Part shown: one piece after another, positions 1 to 7,423 of the stretch
Numbering within the stretch: the first letter of the stretch is position 1
How the letters are laid out: each line of letters starts with the position of its first letter
Source of the DNA: JBOHBN01 sp050698355
GTDB lineage: Bacteria > Actinomycetota > Actinomycetes > Streptosporangiales > WHST01
Reading direction: 5' to 3'
Length of the DNA stretch: 57,076 nt
NCBI GenBank assembly: GCA_050698355.1
Contig: JBOHBN010000315.1
Span: forward strand, 1-57,076
The notes under the pieces: model-generated
What the model was told of the DNA's origin: nothing
Seen by the model: the letters and a program-made list of their open reading frames with translations, nothing else
The model's database searches: none
Translations under genes and position numbers: made by a program

Positions 1-483
1 CATGACCCCCACGAGGACGGTCATGATCTTCTCGAGCACGCGGTACCGACCGAACCACACCAGCAGGAAGCCCAGAACGCCGGACGCCACCGCCCATACC
101 TCGAACGGCACGCCGGGGATCAGGGCACGCAGTGCGAGTGCGGTCGTCGACATGACCGCGGCTCCGAAGACGAAGCCCCAGATGACCACGTAGATGCCGA
201 AGTACCACTGCGTCCACATGCCGAGGCTCCGCCAGCCGCGCAGGAGGGTGGTCTCGGCGCCCAGGTGGTAGCGGCCGACACCCTCGGCCATCGCGAGCTT
301 GATGACCGCGCCCACGATGACCGCCCACAACAGCACCAGGCCGAACTGGGCGCCGGCGACAAGCGATGCGCCGAGGTCACCGACGCCGACGCCGGTGGCG
401 GCAGCCACGAATCCCGGTCCGATCTGGCGTATCCGCCGCCAACCAGTCGCGGGCGCGTCTGTCGCCTCTACGGACTTCGACAT
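1..483 (-). CDS. Nramp-like divalent metal transporter, N-terminal part (runs off the window)
   Basis: The first 161 residues are visible; the gene continues past the left edge. The protein begins with a short charged tail, then IGPGFVAAATGVGVGDL and AGAQFGLVLLW, which align with transmembrane helix 1 of the Nramp (NRAMP/MntH) family, followed by further hydrophobic helices. In canonical Nramp proteins helix 1 carries the metal-binding motif DPGN; here that position reads GVGD, so Mn/Fe transport is not assured and another cation or another role is possible. The ATG at 481-483 follows a good AAAGGTGG ribosome site. It is divergent from the potassium channel gene at 618. Family assignment is fairly secure, substrate is not. 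Confidence 0.72.
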   Translation of the reverse strand, partial: MSKSVEATDAPATGWRRIRQIGPGFVAAATGVGVGDLGASLVAGAQFGLVLLWAVIVGAVIKLAMAEGVGRYHLGAETTLLRGWRSLGMWTQWYFGIYVVIWGFVFGAAVMSTTALALRALIPGVPFEVWAVASGVLGFLLVWFGRYRVLEKIMTVLVGVM

Positions 484-617
484 GGGCCACCTTTCGCATC
501 CGCCCCCGGAACGTCGTCACGGTACCGGATCGGCTCCGACACGGCCACGGTCCGGGACCGTGTCGTGCACGCTCTCGCGTACGAGACTTCCCGGCGGACG
601 CGCTACCCTGCCCGCTC

Positions 618-2009
618 GTGTCCACACCCACCGACGTGAGCGCCCCGCGCCGACCGCTGTGGCGCCGCATCGGCGGCCTCGTCCTCTCGCAGCGACACCC
701 GACGCGGGCGGTACCGGTTGCGTTCGCGTGCGCGATCCTGCTCACGACCGGCCTGCTGATGCTCCCGGTCGCGGCCACGTCGCACACCCCCACGGCGTTC
801 AAGGACGCGCTGTTCACCGCCACGTCGGCGATCTGCGTGACCGGACTGACGGTCGTGGATACCGCCGGGCACTGGTCGACGTTCGGGGAGCTGGTCGTGC
901 TCGGCGGCAGCCAGATAGGCGGGCTCGGGATCGTCTCGACAACCTCGCTACTCGCCTTGACCGTCACACGGCGGCTGGGCCTGTCCACTCGGCTGCTGGC
1001 GCAGGCGGAGACCAAGGCGCTGGACCTCGGTGACGTGCGCCGAGTGCTCCTCACGGTCGTGTGGGTCAACCTTATCGTCGAGGGATCCGTCGCCGTCATC
1101 CTCTGGCTCCGGTTCTGGCTGACGTACGGCGAGCCACTCGGGCACGCCGCGTACCTCGGCATCTTCCATGCGATCTCCGCGTTCAACAACGCGGGCTTCA
1201 CGCTCTGGCCGGACAGCCTCGAACGGTTCGTGACCGACGGCGTGGTCTGCATCCCGGTCGCCATCGCGATCCTCCTCGGGGGCATCGGCATCCCGGTGAT
1301 CAGGGAGGTCTCACGCGAGCTGCACCGCCCGGCCTGGTGGAGCATGCACACCCGGCTGACGCTGGGCACGACGGCGTTGCTCCTGGTCACCGGGTTCGCG
1401 GTCATCACCGCGCTGGAGTGGTCGAACCCCCGCACGCTGGGGCCGCTCGGCGTGCCCGGCAAGCTGCTCGCGGGCTTCTTCCAGGCGGTGACGCCGCGGT
1501 CGGCGGGGCTCAGCACCATCGACTACGGGTCGGCACACGAGACGACATGGCTCGTGACCGACGTGTTGATGTTCATCGGTGGCGGCAGCCTGAGCGTGTC
1601 CGGCGGGATCAAGGTCACCACGTTCATCGTGCTGTTCTTCGCGATCGTCGCCGAAGTGCGAGGCGAGCGTGACATCAACATCGCCAGCCGGCGGGTACCG
1701 CCGACCGCGCTGCGACAGGCACTCAGTATCGCGCTGCTCGGGGTCGCCGCAGTCGTCGCCGGCACGATGCTGATGGTGGGTATGACCGGCGAGACCCTCG
1801 ACAAGGCGCTGTTCGAGGTGACCTCGGCGTTCGCCACGGTCGGGGCCTCGACCGGCGTCACGTCGTCGCTGCCGCCGTCGGGGCAGTATCTTCTTGTGGC
1901 ACTGATGTTCACGGGCAGGCTCGGAACCGTCGCGCTCGCCTCGACGCTGGCGCTGCGGGAGCGTCCGCGCCTGTACCGGCAACCCGAGGAGCGACCGATC
2001 ATTGGTTAA
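618..2009 (+). CDS. ktrB: Potassium uptake membrane subunit, TrkH/KtrB family
   Basis: Integral membrane translocating subunit of a Trk/Ktr potassium importer, 463 residues from the GTG at 618, matching the usual length. The four pore-loop signatures of the family are visible: TSAICVTGLTVVDT (about residues 69-82), AFNNAGFTLW (about 188), TPRSAGLSTIDYG (about 292) and TSAFATVGASTGVT (about 402), each with the selectivity-filter glycine. Eight or more hydrophobic helices alternate with these loops. The start was chosen because the protein then begins just before the first membrane helix; a GTG at 636 is an alternative. The RCK partner starts 11 bases downstream, so the two form an operon. Confidence 0.93.
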   Translation: MSTPTDVSAPRRPLWRRIGGLVLSQRHPTRAVPVAFACAILLTTGLLMLPVAATSHTPTAFKDALFTATSAICVTGLTVVDTAGHWSTFGELVVLGGSQIGGLGIVSTTSLLALTVTRRLGLSTRLLAQAETKALDLGDVRRVLLTVVWVNLIVEGSVAVILWLRFWLTYGEPLGHAAYLGIFHAISAFNNAGFTLWPDSLERFVTDGVVCIPVAIAILLGGIGIPVIREVSRELHRPAWWSMHTRLTLGTTALLLVTGFAVITALEWSNPRTLGPLGVPGKLLAGFFQAVTPRSAGLSTIDYGSAHETTWLVTDVLMFIGGGSLSVSGGIKVTTFIVLFFAIVAEVRGERDINIASRRVPPTALRQALSIALLGVAAVVAGTMLMVGMTGETLDKALFEVTSAFATVGASTGVTSSLPPSGQYLLVALMFTGRLGTVALASTLALRERPRLYRQPEERPIIG

Positions 2010-2020
2010 GGCGAGCGCGC

Positions 2021-2689
2021 ATGGGCGCTGAAGGCAAGGACGGCGGCTCCGTACTCGTCGTCGGGCTCGGCCGGTTCGGCGGCGCCATCGCGTCGGCCCT
2101 GGCGCGGCTCGGCCACCAAGTACTGGCGGTGGACGTCAACCCGATGCTGGTGCAGCAGTTCGCCAGCCAGCTCACCCACGTCGTCGAGGCGGACGCCACG
2201 AGCGAGGCGGCGATGCGTCAGGTCGGCGCGGCCGACTTCGACACGGCGGTGGTGGCCATCGGCACCGGGATCGAGGCGAGCGTGCTCTCCACCGGCGTGC
2301 TCATCGACCTGGGCGTCAAGGAGATCTGGGCCAAGGCGATCACCGCCTCGCACGGCCGGATCCTGGAACGGATCGGCGCCAACCACGTCGTGTTCCCCGA
2401 GGCGGACGTGGGCGAGCGTACGGCGCACATGATCACCGGCAAGCTGTTCGAGTTCATCGAGGTCGACGAGGGCTTCGCCATCGGCAAGACGCGAGCGCCG
2501 CTCGAGGTGCACGGGCGCACCCTCAGCGAGTGCCAGCTGCGGTCCAAGTACGGCGTGACGGTCGTCGGGGTCAAACGCCCGACGGAGGACTTCACGTACG
2601 CGCAGCCGGACACCGAGGTGCACGCCGGCGACCTGCTGCTCGTCGCGGGGACGACGAGCAAGGTGGAGAAGTTCGCCACCGGCACCTGA
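2021..2689 (+). CDS. ktrA: RCK-domain regulatory subunit of the potassium transporter, TrkA/KtrA family
   Basis: Cytoplasmic gating subunit of the KtrB channel. Residues 11-130 form a Rossmann RCK_N domain beginning VLVVGLGRFGGAIA, with the dinucleotide-binding GLGRFG at residues 15-20 and an acidic residue at the end of strand 2 (AVDVN). Residues 140-220 form an RCK_C domain. The 222-residue length is that of single-RCK KtrA proteins rather than the doubled TrkA of E. coli. The ATG lies 11 bases after the ktrB stop, so translation is probably coupled. Nucleotide binding (ATP/ADP or NAD) is family knowledge; which one is used cannot be told here. Confidence 0.92.
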   Translation: MGAEGKDGGSVLVVGLGRFGGAIASALARLGHQVLAVDVNPMLVQQFASQLTHVVEADATSEAAMRQVGAADFDTAVVAIGTGIEASVLSTGVLIDLGVKEIWAKAITASHGRILERIGANHVVFPEADVGERTAHMITGKLFEFIEVDEGFAIGKTRAPLEVHGRTLSECQLRSKYGVTVVGVKRPTEDFTYAQPDTEVHAGDLLLVAGTTSKVEKFATGT

Positions 2690-2705
2690 CCCTTGGCGGG
2701 CCCCT

Positions 2706-2729
2706 GTTGATCACGTTAACGTGATCAAC
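2706..2729. repeat. Perfect 24-bp palindrome downstream of ktrA
   Basis: The 24 bases starting GTTGATCACG and centred on GTTAAC are identical to their reverse complement. They lie 16 bases after the ktrA stop, between two convergent genes. The element could be one arm of a bidirectional transcription stop or a protein-binding site; it has no following T-run. Confidence 0.7.
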
Positions 2730-2732
2730 CAC

Positions 2733-2764
2733 GACTTCACACGATGCACAGCACGTGTGAAGTC
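2733..2764. terminator. Hairpin between convergent ktrA and aldolase gene (probable bidirectional terminator)
   Basis: An 11-bp perfect stem (GACTTCACACG / CGTGTGAAGTC) closes a 10-base loop. It directly follows the 24-bp palindrome in the 143-bp gap between the stop codons of ktrA and the aldolase gene. Its position between convergent stops supports a terminator role; there is no U-tract, as is common in high-GC Gram-positives. Confidence 0.6.
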
Positions 2765-2832
2765 CACGTCCGTCGAGTTACCGTGATCATTGCGGTCAGC
2801 TGCCGCACTTCCACGGCGGCCGCTGGCTGGTG

Positions 2833-3774
2833 TCAGCGGGCGGCCGCCGTCGGCATCGTCGGCGCGGGATGCTCGCTGCCGTCGAGCACACCCAGCTGCG
2901 CCAGCCGGTAGCGCAGGTGCCGTACGTCCGCCTCGGCCGGCGGGACGCCCGGAGGCACGGGCGCTCCCGAGCAGGTACCGGCGAGCTCGATCGCGGCCTT
3001 CCACCCGGCCGTGCCCCCGGCGGCGCGGCACGCGACCACGACGTCGAAGAGGCGCTGCTGCACGGCCTCGGCGGCGGTCCAGTCGCCGCGGGCGGCGGCC
3101 GTGAACAGCTCCGTGCTCAGCTCTGGTACGAGGTTTGCGCTGGCCGCGATCGTCCCGGACCCGCCGATCCGCAGGCTCTCCACCAGCAGGGTGTCGCTTC
3201 CGGTGAGCTGTGCGAAGTCGTGCGCCTCCCGGGTGGCGTACCGTACCGCGCGGAAGTACTCGAAGTCGCGACTGCTGTCCTTGATCCCCACGATGCGCGG
3301 ATGCTCGGCGAGCTCCCCGACCACCCCGGGGGCGATGCTCACCTTGGTCATCGCCGGCATGTTGTACAGCACCACCGGCACGGGTGCCGCGTCGGCGAGC
3401 ATCTCGTAGGCGCTGCGCACCTCGTCGGCGGACGCCGGGTAGTACGACGGCGAGGTGACAAGTACCGCGTCCGCGCCGCGGGCGGCCATCGCATCGATCT
3501 CGGCGGCCGTGTCGCGCAGGTTCAGGACGGACGGCGCGGGAATGACGGGTGTCGCGGCCGGGACCCGCCCTCGCACGGCCTCGAGCACCGCGAGCCGGTC
3601 GGCCGCCGCGAGCCGGGTGCCCTCGCCGGTCGAGCCGAGCGGGCACACCCCCTTCACACCACCGGCGAGCACCCGCTCGATCAGGCTGTCCAGGCCGGGC
3701 TCGTCCAGCTGACCATCTCGCCACGGTGTCGCCAGTGCGACGTGCACTCCCCGTAGGCTCTCTGCCGTCACCAT
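2833..3774 (-). CDS. Dihydrodipicolinate synthase / N-acetylneuraminate lyase family aldolase
   Basis: A class I pyruvate-type aldolase of 313 residues, the usual length of the DapA/NanA family. Visible are the pyruvate-carboxylate-binding GSTGEG (about residues 47-52), the catalytic tyrosine in VVLYNMP (about 137) and the Schiff-base lysine in VGIKDSS (about 165). The ATG at 3774 is preferred over the GTG at 3780 because a GGGAGG site sits nine bases upstream of it. It lies downstream of a sugar ABC importer on the same strand, so it more likely cleaves a keto-deoxy sugar acid or sialic-acid-like compound from imported carbohydrate than makes lysine precursor. The exact substrate is inference. 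Confidence 0.88.
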   Translation of the reverse strand: MVTAESLRGVHVALATPWRDGQLDEPGLDSLIERVLAGGVKGVCPLGSTGEGTRLAAADRLAVLEAVRGRVPAATPVIPAPSVLNLRDTAAEIDAMAARGADAVLVTSPSYYPASADEVRSAYEMLADAAPVPVVLYNMPAMTKVSIAPGVVGELAEHPRIVGIKDSSRDFEYFRAVRYATREAHDFAQLTGSDTLLVESLRIGGSGTIAASANLVPELSTELFTAAARGDWTAAEAVQQRLFDVVVACRAAGGTAGWKAAIELAGTCSGAPVPPGVPPAEADVRHLRYRLAQLGVLDGSEHPAPTMPTAAAR

Positions 3775-3831
3775 CTGCACGTGCCTCCCGTCTCCCGCTG
3801 TTCCACCTCTACCGTACGCATTGGACCGGGG

Positions 3832-4671
3832 CTACCGCCCGCCGGCGAGCTTGATGGTCTCGGCCAGCTGCCGCTGGAAGAAGAAGAACAGGCCGAGCGT
3901 TGGGAGTGCCGCGATGGTCGACGCGGCCATCGCGTAGTTCCAGGCGGCGGAGAACTGGCTCTGGAAGCTGGCGATGCCCACCTGGATCAGCCACAGGTCC
4001 GGGTTCTGGGTGATGGTCAGGGGCCAGAGGAACGAGTTCCAGTTCGCCAGGAAGAAGAAGACCGCGAGCGCGCCGAGCAGCGGGCGGCTAAGCGGGAGTA
4101 CGACGTGCACGTACACCCGCCAGTAGCCGCAGCCGTCGACGAAGGCGGCGTCCTCCAGCTCGCTCGGCAGGCCGATGTAGAACTGCCGCAGGAAGAAGAT
4201 GCCGAACGCGTTGAAGATCGCCGGCACGATCAGCCCGGCGTAGCTGTCGAGCATGCCCAGGGTCTTCACGACCAGGAAGAGCGGTACGAGGATTACCGGC
4301 ACCGACACCAGGAGCGTGGCGAAGATCGAGGTGAAGATCAGCTCCCGTCCCGGGAACCTCAGCCGCGCCAGCGCGTACCCGGCCATGGAGTGGAACCACA
4401 GCGCGACGATCGTGACGACGATGGCGACAAGTGCGCTGTTGCCGATGTACCGCAGGAGTGGGACCTGCGTGAAAACGTAGACGAAGTTGGCGACGGTCGG
4501 GTCGGACGGGATCAGTGCGACGTCGTACACGTCCTTGGCGCGCTTGAATCCCGTGGAGACCATCCACGCCAGCGGGGCGACGGTCAACAGGCCGAGGAAC
4601 GCGATCGCCAGCCACATCGCGAAGCTGCCGGCGGAGCGCCGCGCACTGCTTCCGGGACTAGGCGCCGACAT
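3832..4671 (-). CDS. Carbohydrate ABC transporter permease, MalG type
   Basis: Second inner-membrane permease of a CUT1-type sugar importer, 279 residues with about six transmembrane helices. The coupling EAA loop that contacts the ATPase is visible near residue 170 (DAAFVDGCGYWRVYVHVVLP). The ATG at 4669-4671 lies 14 bases inside the end of the upstream permease gene, so the two are translationally coupled. No ATPase gene is present in this cluster; such systems often share an MsiK-like ATPase encoded elsewhere. Substrate unknown. Confidence 0.92.
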   Translation of the reverse strand: MSAPSPGSSARRSAGSFAMWLAIAFLGLLTVAPLAWMVSTGFKRAKDVYDVALIPSDPTVANFVYVFTQVPLLRYIGNSALVAIVVTIVALWFHSMAGYALARLRFPGRELIFTSIFATLLVSVPVILVPLFLVVKTLGMLDSYAGLIVPAIFNAFGIFFLRQFYIGLPSELEDAAFVDGCGYWRVYVHVVLPLSRPLLGALAVFFFLANWNSFLWPLTITQNPDLWLIQVGIASFQSQFSAAWNYAMAASTIAALPTLGLFFFFQRQLAETIKLAGGR

Positions 4672-5617
4672 CGAACCGCCCGCCCTTCGTCAGCCGGAAC
4701 ATCGCGATCATCGCCACCAGCAGGATGAACACGACGAACGACGCCATCGCCGCGGCGTACCCGAAGTCGTTGAACTGGAATGCCTGCTGGTAGATGTAGA
4801 AGATCACCAGCTGCGTGCCGTTGTCCGGCCCACCCTTGGTCATGATGTAGATCAGGTCGAAGGCCTGGAGCCCACCCACACCGGTGATCGTGCTCAGCAT
4901 CAAGACGAACAGGCTCGTCGGCTTGAGCAGTGGCCAGGTGACGAGCCGGAACGTCGCCAGCCGGCCCGCACCCTCGATGGTCGCCGCCTCGTAGTAGTCC
5001 CGCGGTATGTCCTGCAAGCCGGCCAGGAAGATCGTCATGTAGTAGCCCATGAAGAACCAGACACTGACCACGAGCACGGCACCGAGCGCCAGCTTGGGAT
5101 CACCGAGCCAGGAGTGACTTTCGAGACCGACAGCCGCGAAGGCGCGGTTCACCACGCCGATCCTGTCGACCAGCAGGAACTGCCACACCAGGCCGACCAC
5201 GACGAGGCTGACCACGTTAGGTGCGAAGAACAGGCTACGAAACAGGCCGATCAAGGGCCGCTTCTTTCGTACGAGCAGCGCCAGCGCCAGGCTCACCACG
5301 AAGAGCGCGGGCACGAAGACAACGACGTAGATGAGGGTGACGACAATGCTCTGCACGAACACCGAGTCGCCGAACATCCGCCGGTAGTTGTCCAACCCGA
5401 CGAACTCGTACCCGCCGAACCCGCTCGCGTGGAAGAAACCCACGACGAACGAGAAGATCATCGGTACCGCGACGAAGACCAGCAGGCCGATGCAGTCGGG
5501 GGCGACGAACAGATACCCGGCCAGCCACTCGCTGTGCCGGCGACTCAATCGCCACCGCGGCGCAGCCGATCCGGCGCTCGCCCGCCCCCGCGCTCTCGTC
5601 GGGGTCGGAGACGTCAC
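4658..5617 (-). CDS. Carbohydrate ABC transporter permease, MalF type
   Basis: First inner-membrane permease of the sugar importer, 319 residues with six predicted helices after a basic N-terminal tail. The EAA loop is visible as DYYEAATIEGAGRLATFRLV. The GTG start at 5617 was chosen because it overlaps the stop of the binding-protein gene in a GTGA junction, the usual sign of coupling, and yields a normal-length protein; longer upstream reading in this frame is overlapped by the binding protein. Confidence 0.91.
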   Translation of the reverse strand: MTSPTPTRARGRASAGSAAPRWRLSRRHSEWLAGYLFVAPDCIGLLVFVAVPMIFSFVVGFFHASGFGGYEFVGLDNYRRMFGDSVFVQSIVVTLIYVVVFVPALFVVSLALALLVRKKRPLIGLFRSLFFAPNVVSLVVVGLVWQFLLVDRIGVVNRAFAAVGLESHSWLGDPKLALGAVLVVSVWFFMGYYMTIFLAGLQDIPRDYYEAATIEGAGRLATFRLVTWPLLKPTSLFVLMLSTITGVGGLQAFDLIYIMTKGGPDNGTQLVIFYIYQQAFQFNDFGYAAAMASFVVFILLVAMIAMFRLTKGGRFDVGA

Positions 5618-7002
5618 CGTATCGCCGCTCCGTTGTAGCCCTGCAGGTAGTCGTCGATGCTCGAGGCGGCCTTCTTCGCCTGTGCCTTCGGGCCGGTGCC
5701 GCTGAGCTGGCACGCCTGGATCGCCTGCGAGATCGAATGGTAGACCTGCGGCGGGTACCGCGGTTCGCCCCTGCCGTCGGGAAAGATCTCGTCCTTGAAG
5801 TACTTCAGCGCGCCGGAATCGTAGCCGCCCCTCTTGGTCGCGAGGTCGAGCGCGGACTTGCGTGGTGCGATGTCGCTCTTCGCCTTGATGCACCAGTCGA
5901 CGACGCGGTCGATCGAGCCCTGGTGCATCGAGCCGAGCGCCCAGACCACGAACTTGGCGGCAGCTTCCGGGTTCGAGCCCTTGCTGTTGACGACGAACGC
6001 CCAACCGCCGAGCACGGTGGTGTACGAGCCGCCCGACGGCTGCGGCAGCTTGAACACCCCGTAGTCGACGTTCTTCTTCTGCCGCAGCTGCGCGATCCCC
6101 CAGATGCCGCAGTTCTGGATCGCGCAGTACCCGGAACCGAGGTTCGCGCCGGCGTCGTTGCAGCCGGTGCCCAGCAGCTTGCGCGGCGCCAGGTCGGACT
6201 TGATCGTGTCCTGCCACAGCGACAGCGCGGACACCGCGCCCTTGGAGGAGAACGTGCTGCTCTTCTGGTCCTTGCTCACCGCCTCTCCGCCCGCTTCCCA
6301 CAAGAAGGGGTACCAGGTGAAGTTCTGGTAGTAGCCGGGCGCTGTCTCGAACGCGATACCGAACCGCTTGCCCACCTTGAGCTTGTCGGCCACGGTCAGC
6401 AGGTCGTCCCAGGTCTGCGGAATGTCACCTTCGGAAAGGCCGGACTTCTCCCATGCCTTCTTGTCGTAGTAGAGGGCCATCGGCTCGACCTCCATGGGCA
6501 GGCCGTAGATCTTGCGGTCGACCGTCCTGGTGCCCATCACGTTGGAGAAGAAGTCGCCCTGCGCCTCCTTGCTCATGTACGGAGTCAGGTCCTCGAGCAC
6601 GCCCCCGTTGTAGTAGCGCAGGAAGTCGCCGGGGCTCAACAGGAAGATATCCGGGCCCTTGCCGGCAGAGAAGGCCGTTTGCAGCTTGGAGCCGTTCTGG
6701 TAGTCCTGCGCCGGGACGTACCGGAGCTTTACCTGGGTCTTGTGCGACTTGTTCCATGCCTTGACCATGTTGACGAACCAGTCGCTCTGCTCGGGGACGA
6801 TGCCCGAGCCGGTCGCCGGACCGTAGAAGTTCCAGAAGTTCAGCGGCCCGGACTCCGAGCCGCCGGATGAGCCACCACACGAGGTGAGCAGGGTCGGGGC
6901 CGCAGCCGCCGCCGCGGCGACCCGGCCACCGCGCCCGAGCAGCTCCCGCCGGGTCAGCGAGGACCGCCGCGCGGCACCGGACGACGACGTTGCACTAATC
7001 AT
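5614..7002 (-). CDS. Extracellular sugar-binding lipoprotein (ABC importer), Tat-exported
   Basis: Solute-binding protein of a CUT1 importer, 462 residues. The N-terminus has SLTRRELLGRGG (twin arginine), an alanine-rich hydrophobic stretch and the lipobox LLTSC, so it should be exported by Tat and lipid-anchored to the outer face of the membrane. The rest has the cluster-B binding-protein look (LNFWNFYGP near the mature start, then long alpha/beta domain with PQTWDDLL). The ATG at 7000-7002 follows a strong GAGGAGGG site. It is the first gene of the operon binding protein-permease-permease-aldolase and lies behind a promoter with a LacI-type operator. Confidence 0.92.
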   Translation of the reverse strand: MISATSSSGAARRSSLTRRELLGRGGRVAAAAAAAPTLLTSCGGSSGGSESGPLNFWNFYGPATGSGIVPEQSDWFVNMVKAWNKSHKTQVKLRYVPAQDYQNGSKLQTAFSAGKGPDIFLLSPGDFLRYYNGGVLEDLTPYMSKEAQGDFFSNVMGTRTVDRKIYGLPMEVEPMALYYDKKAWEKSGLSEGDIPQTWDDLLTVADKLKVGKRFGIAFETAPGYYQNFTWYPFLWEAGGEAVSKDQKSSTFSSKGAVSALSLWQDTIKSDLAPRKLLGTGCNDAGANLGSGYCAIQNCGIWGIAQLRQKKNVDYGVFKLPQPSGGSYTTVLGGWAFVVNSKGSNPEAAAKFVVWALGSMHQGSIDRVVDWCIKAKSDIAPRKSALDLATKRGGYDSGALKYFKDEIFPDGRGEPRYPPQVYHSISQAIQACQLSGTGPKAQAKKAASSIDDYLQGYNGAAIR

Positions 7003-7035
7003 AATCAACCCTCCTCGGCGGGTCGCACGCGGCGA

Positions 7036-7047
7036 GAAATCGGTTTC
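7036..7047. promoter_or_regulatory. LacI-family-type operator upstream of the sugar importer operon
   Basis: The 12-mer GAAATCGGTTTC has the inverted GAAA..CG..TTTC arrangement of LacI/GalR-family operators. It sits about 35 bases upstream of the binding-protein start and directly after the predicted transcription start, a repressing position. No LacI-type regulator is encoded nearby. Confidence 0.6.
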
Positions 7048-7056
7048 TGGAGCCTC

Positions 7057-7085
7057 AACATAGGCCAGTGCCGGGCAACGCGCAA
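7057..7085 (-). promoter_or_regulatory. Promoter of the sugar importer operon
   Basis: On the minus strand a -35-like TTGCGC (7080-7085) and a -10-like TATGTT (7057-7062) are separated by exactly 17 bases. The predicted start near 7050 abuts the operator at 7036-7047. Confidence 0.55.
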
Positions 7086-7146
7086 GCGCCCGTTGCGCGG
7101 GCGAACCGGATGTTTCCGCCCGCGGTCGCCGGGTACATGCAAGCAC

Positions 7147-7356
7147 ATGAGGTCGGACCCGAGAAAGTCTGCGGGACGCAAGGCGTCCGAGACTCGCGAA
7201 GAGCAGCGGTTCAACATCGTGCTGCGCGGCGTCTTCGTCCTTCTCGTCGTGATGATGATCGTCATGACCATCATCTGGCAACTCGCTTCCCGTGGTATCG
7301 ACTGGGCCCCGCAGTACGGTCTGGTAATGATCGGTGACGCGCTCGCCCACCTGTAA
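7147..7356 (+). CDS. Small single-span membrane protein (unknown function)
   Basis: A 69-residue product with a charged, basic N-terminus (MRSDPRKSAGRK), one long hydrophobic segment around residues 25-45 (LRGVFVLLVVMMIVMTIIW) and a short polar tail. I do not recognise a family. It is divergent from the sugar operon and ends 67 bases before the giant fusion gene on the same strand, so they may be co-transcribed. No clear ribosome site is seen before the ATG; an in-frame upstream start at 7093 is possible. The membrane-spanning composition argues for a real gene, but it could be spurious. Confidence 0.45.
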   Translation: MRSDPRKSAGRKASETREEQRFNIVLRGVFVLLVVMMIVMTIIWQLASRGIDWAPQYGLVMIGDALAHL

Positions 7357-7423
7357 AGATCGCGGCTAGCCCGGACTGTGCGACGATTCCATCACCGCAG
7401 GCTTGCCGTGGAAGGCCCCATCG

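Noticed and set aside
2833..3774. Lysine-biosynthetic dapA
   Set aside because: Catalytic residues are the same across the family, but linkage to a sugar importer and a LacI-type operator argues for a catabolic aldolase.
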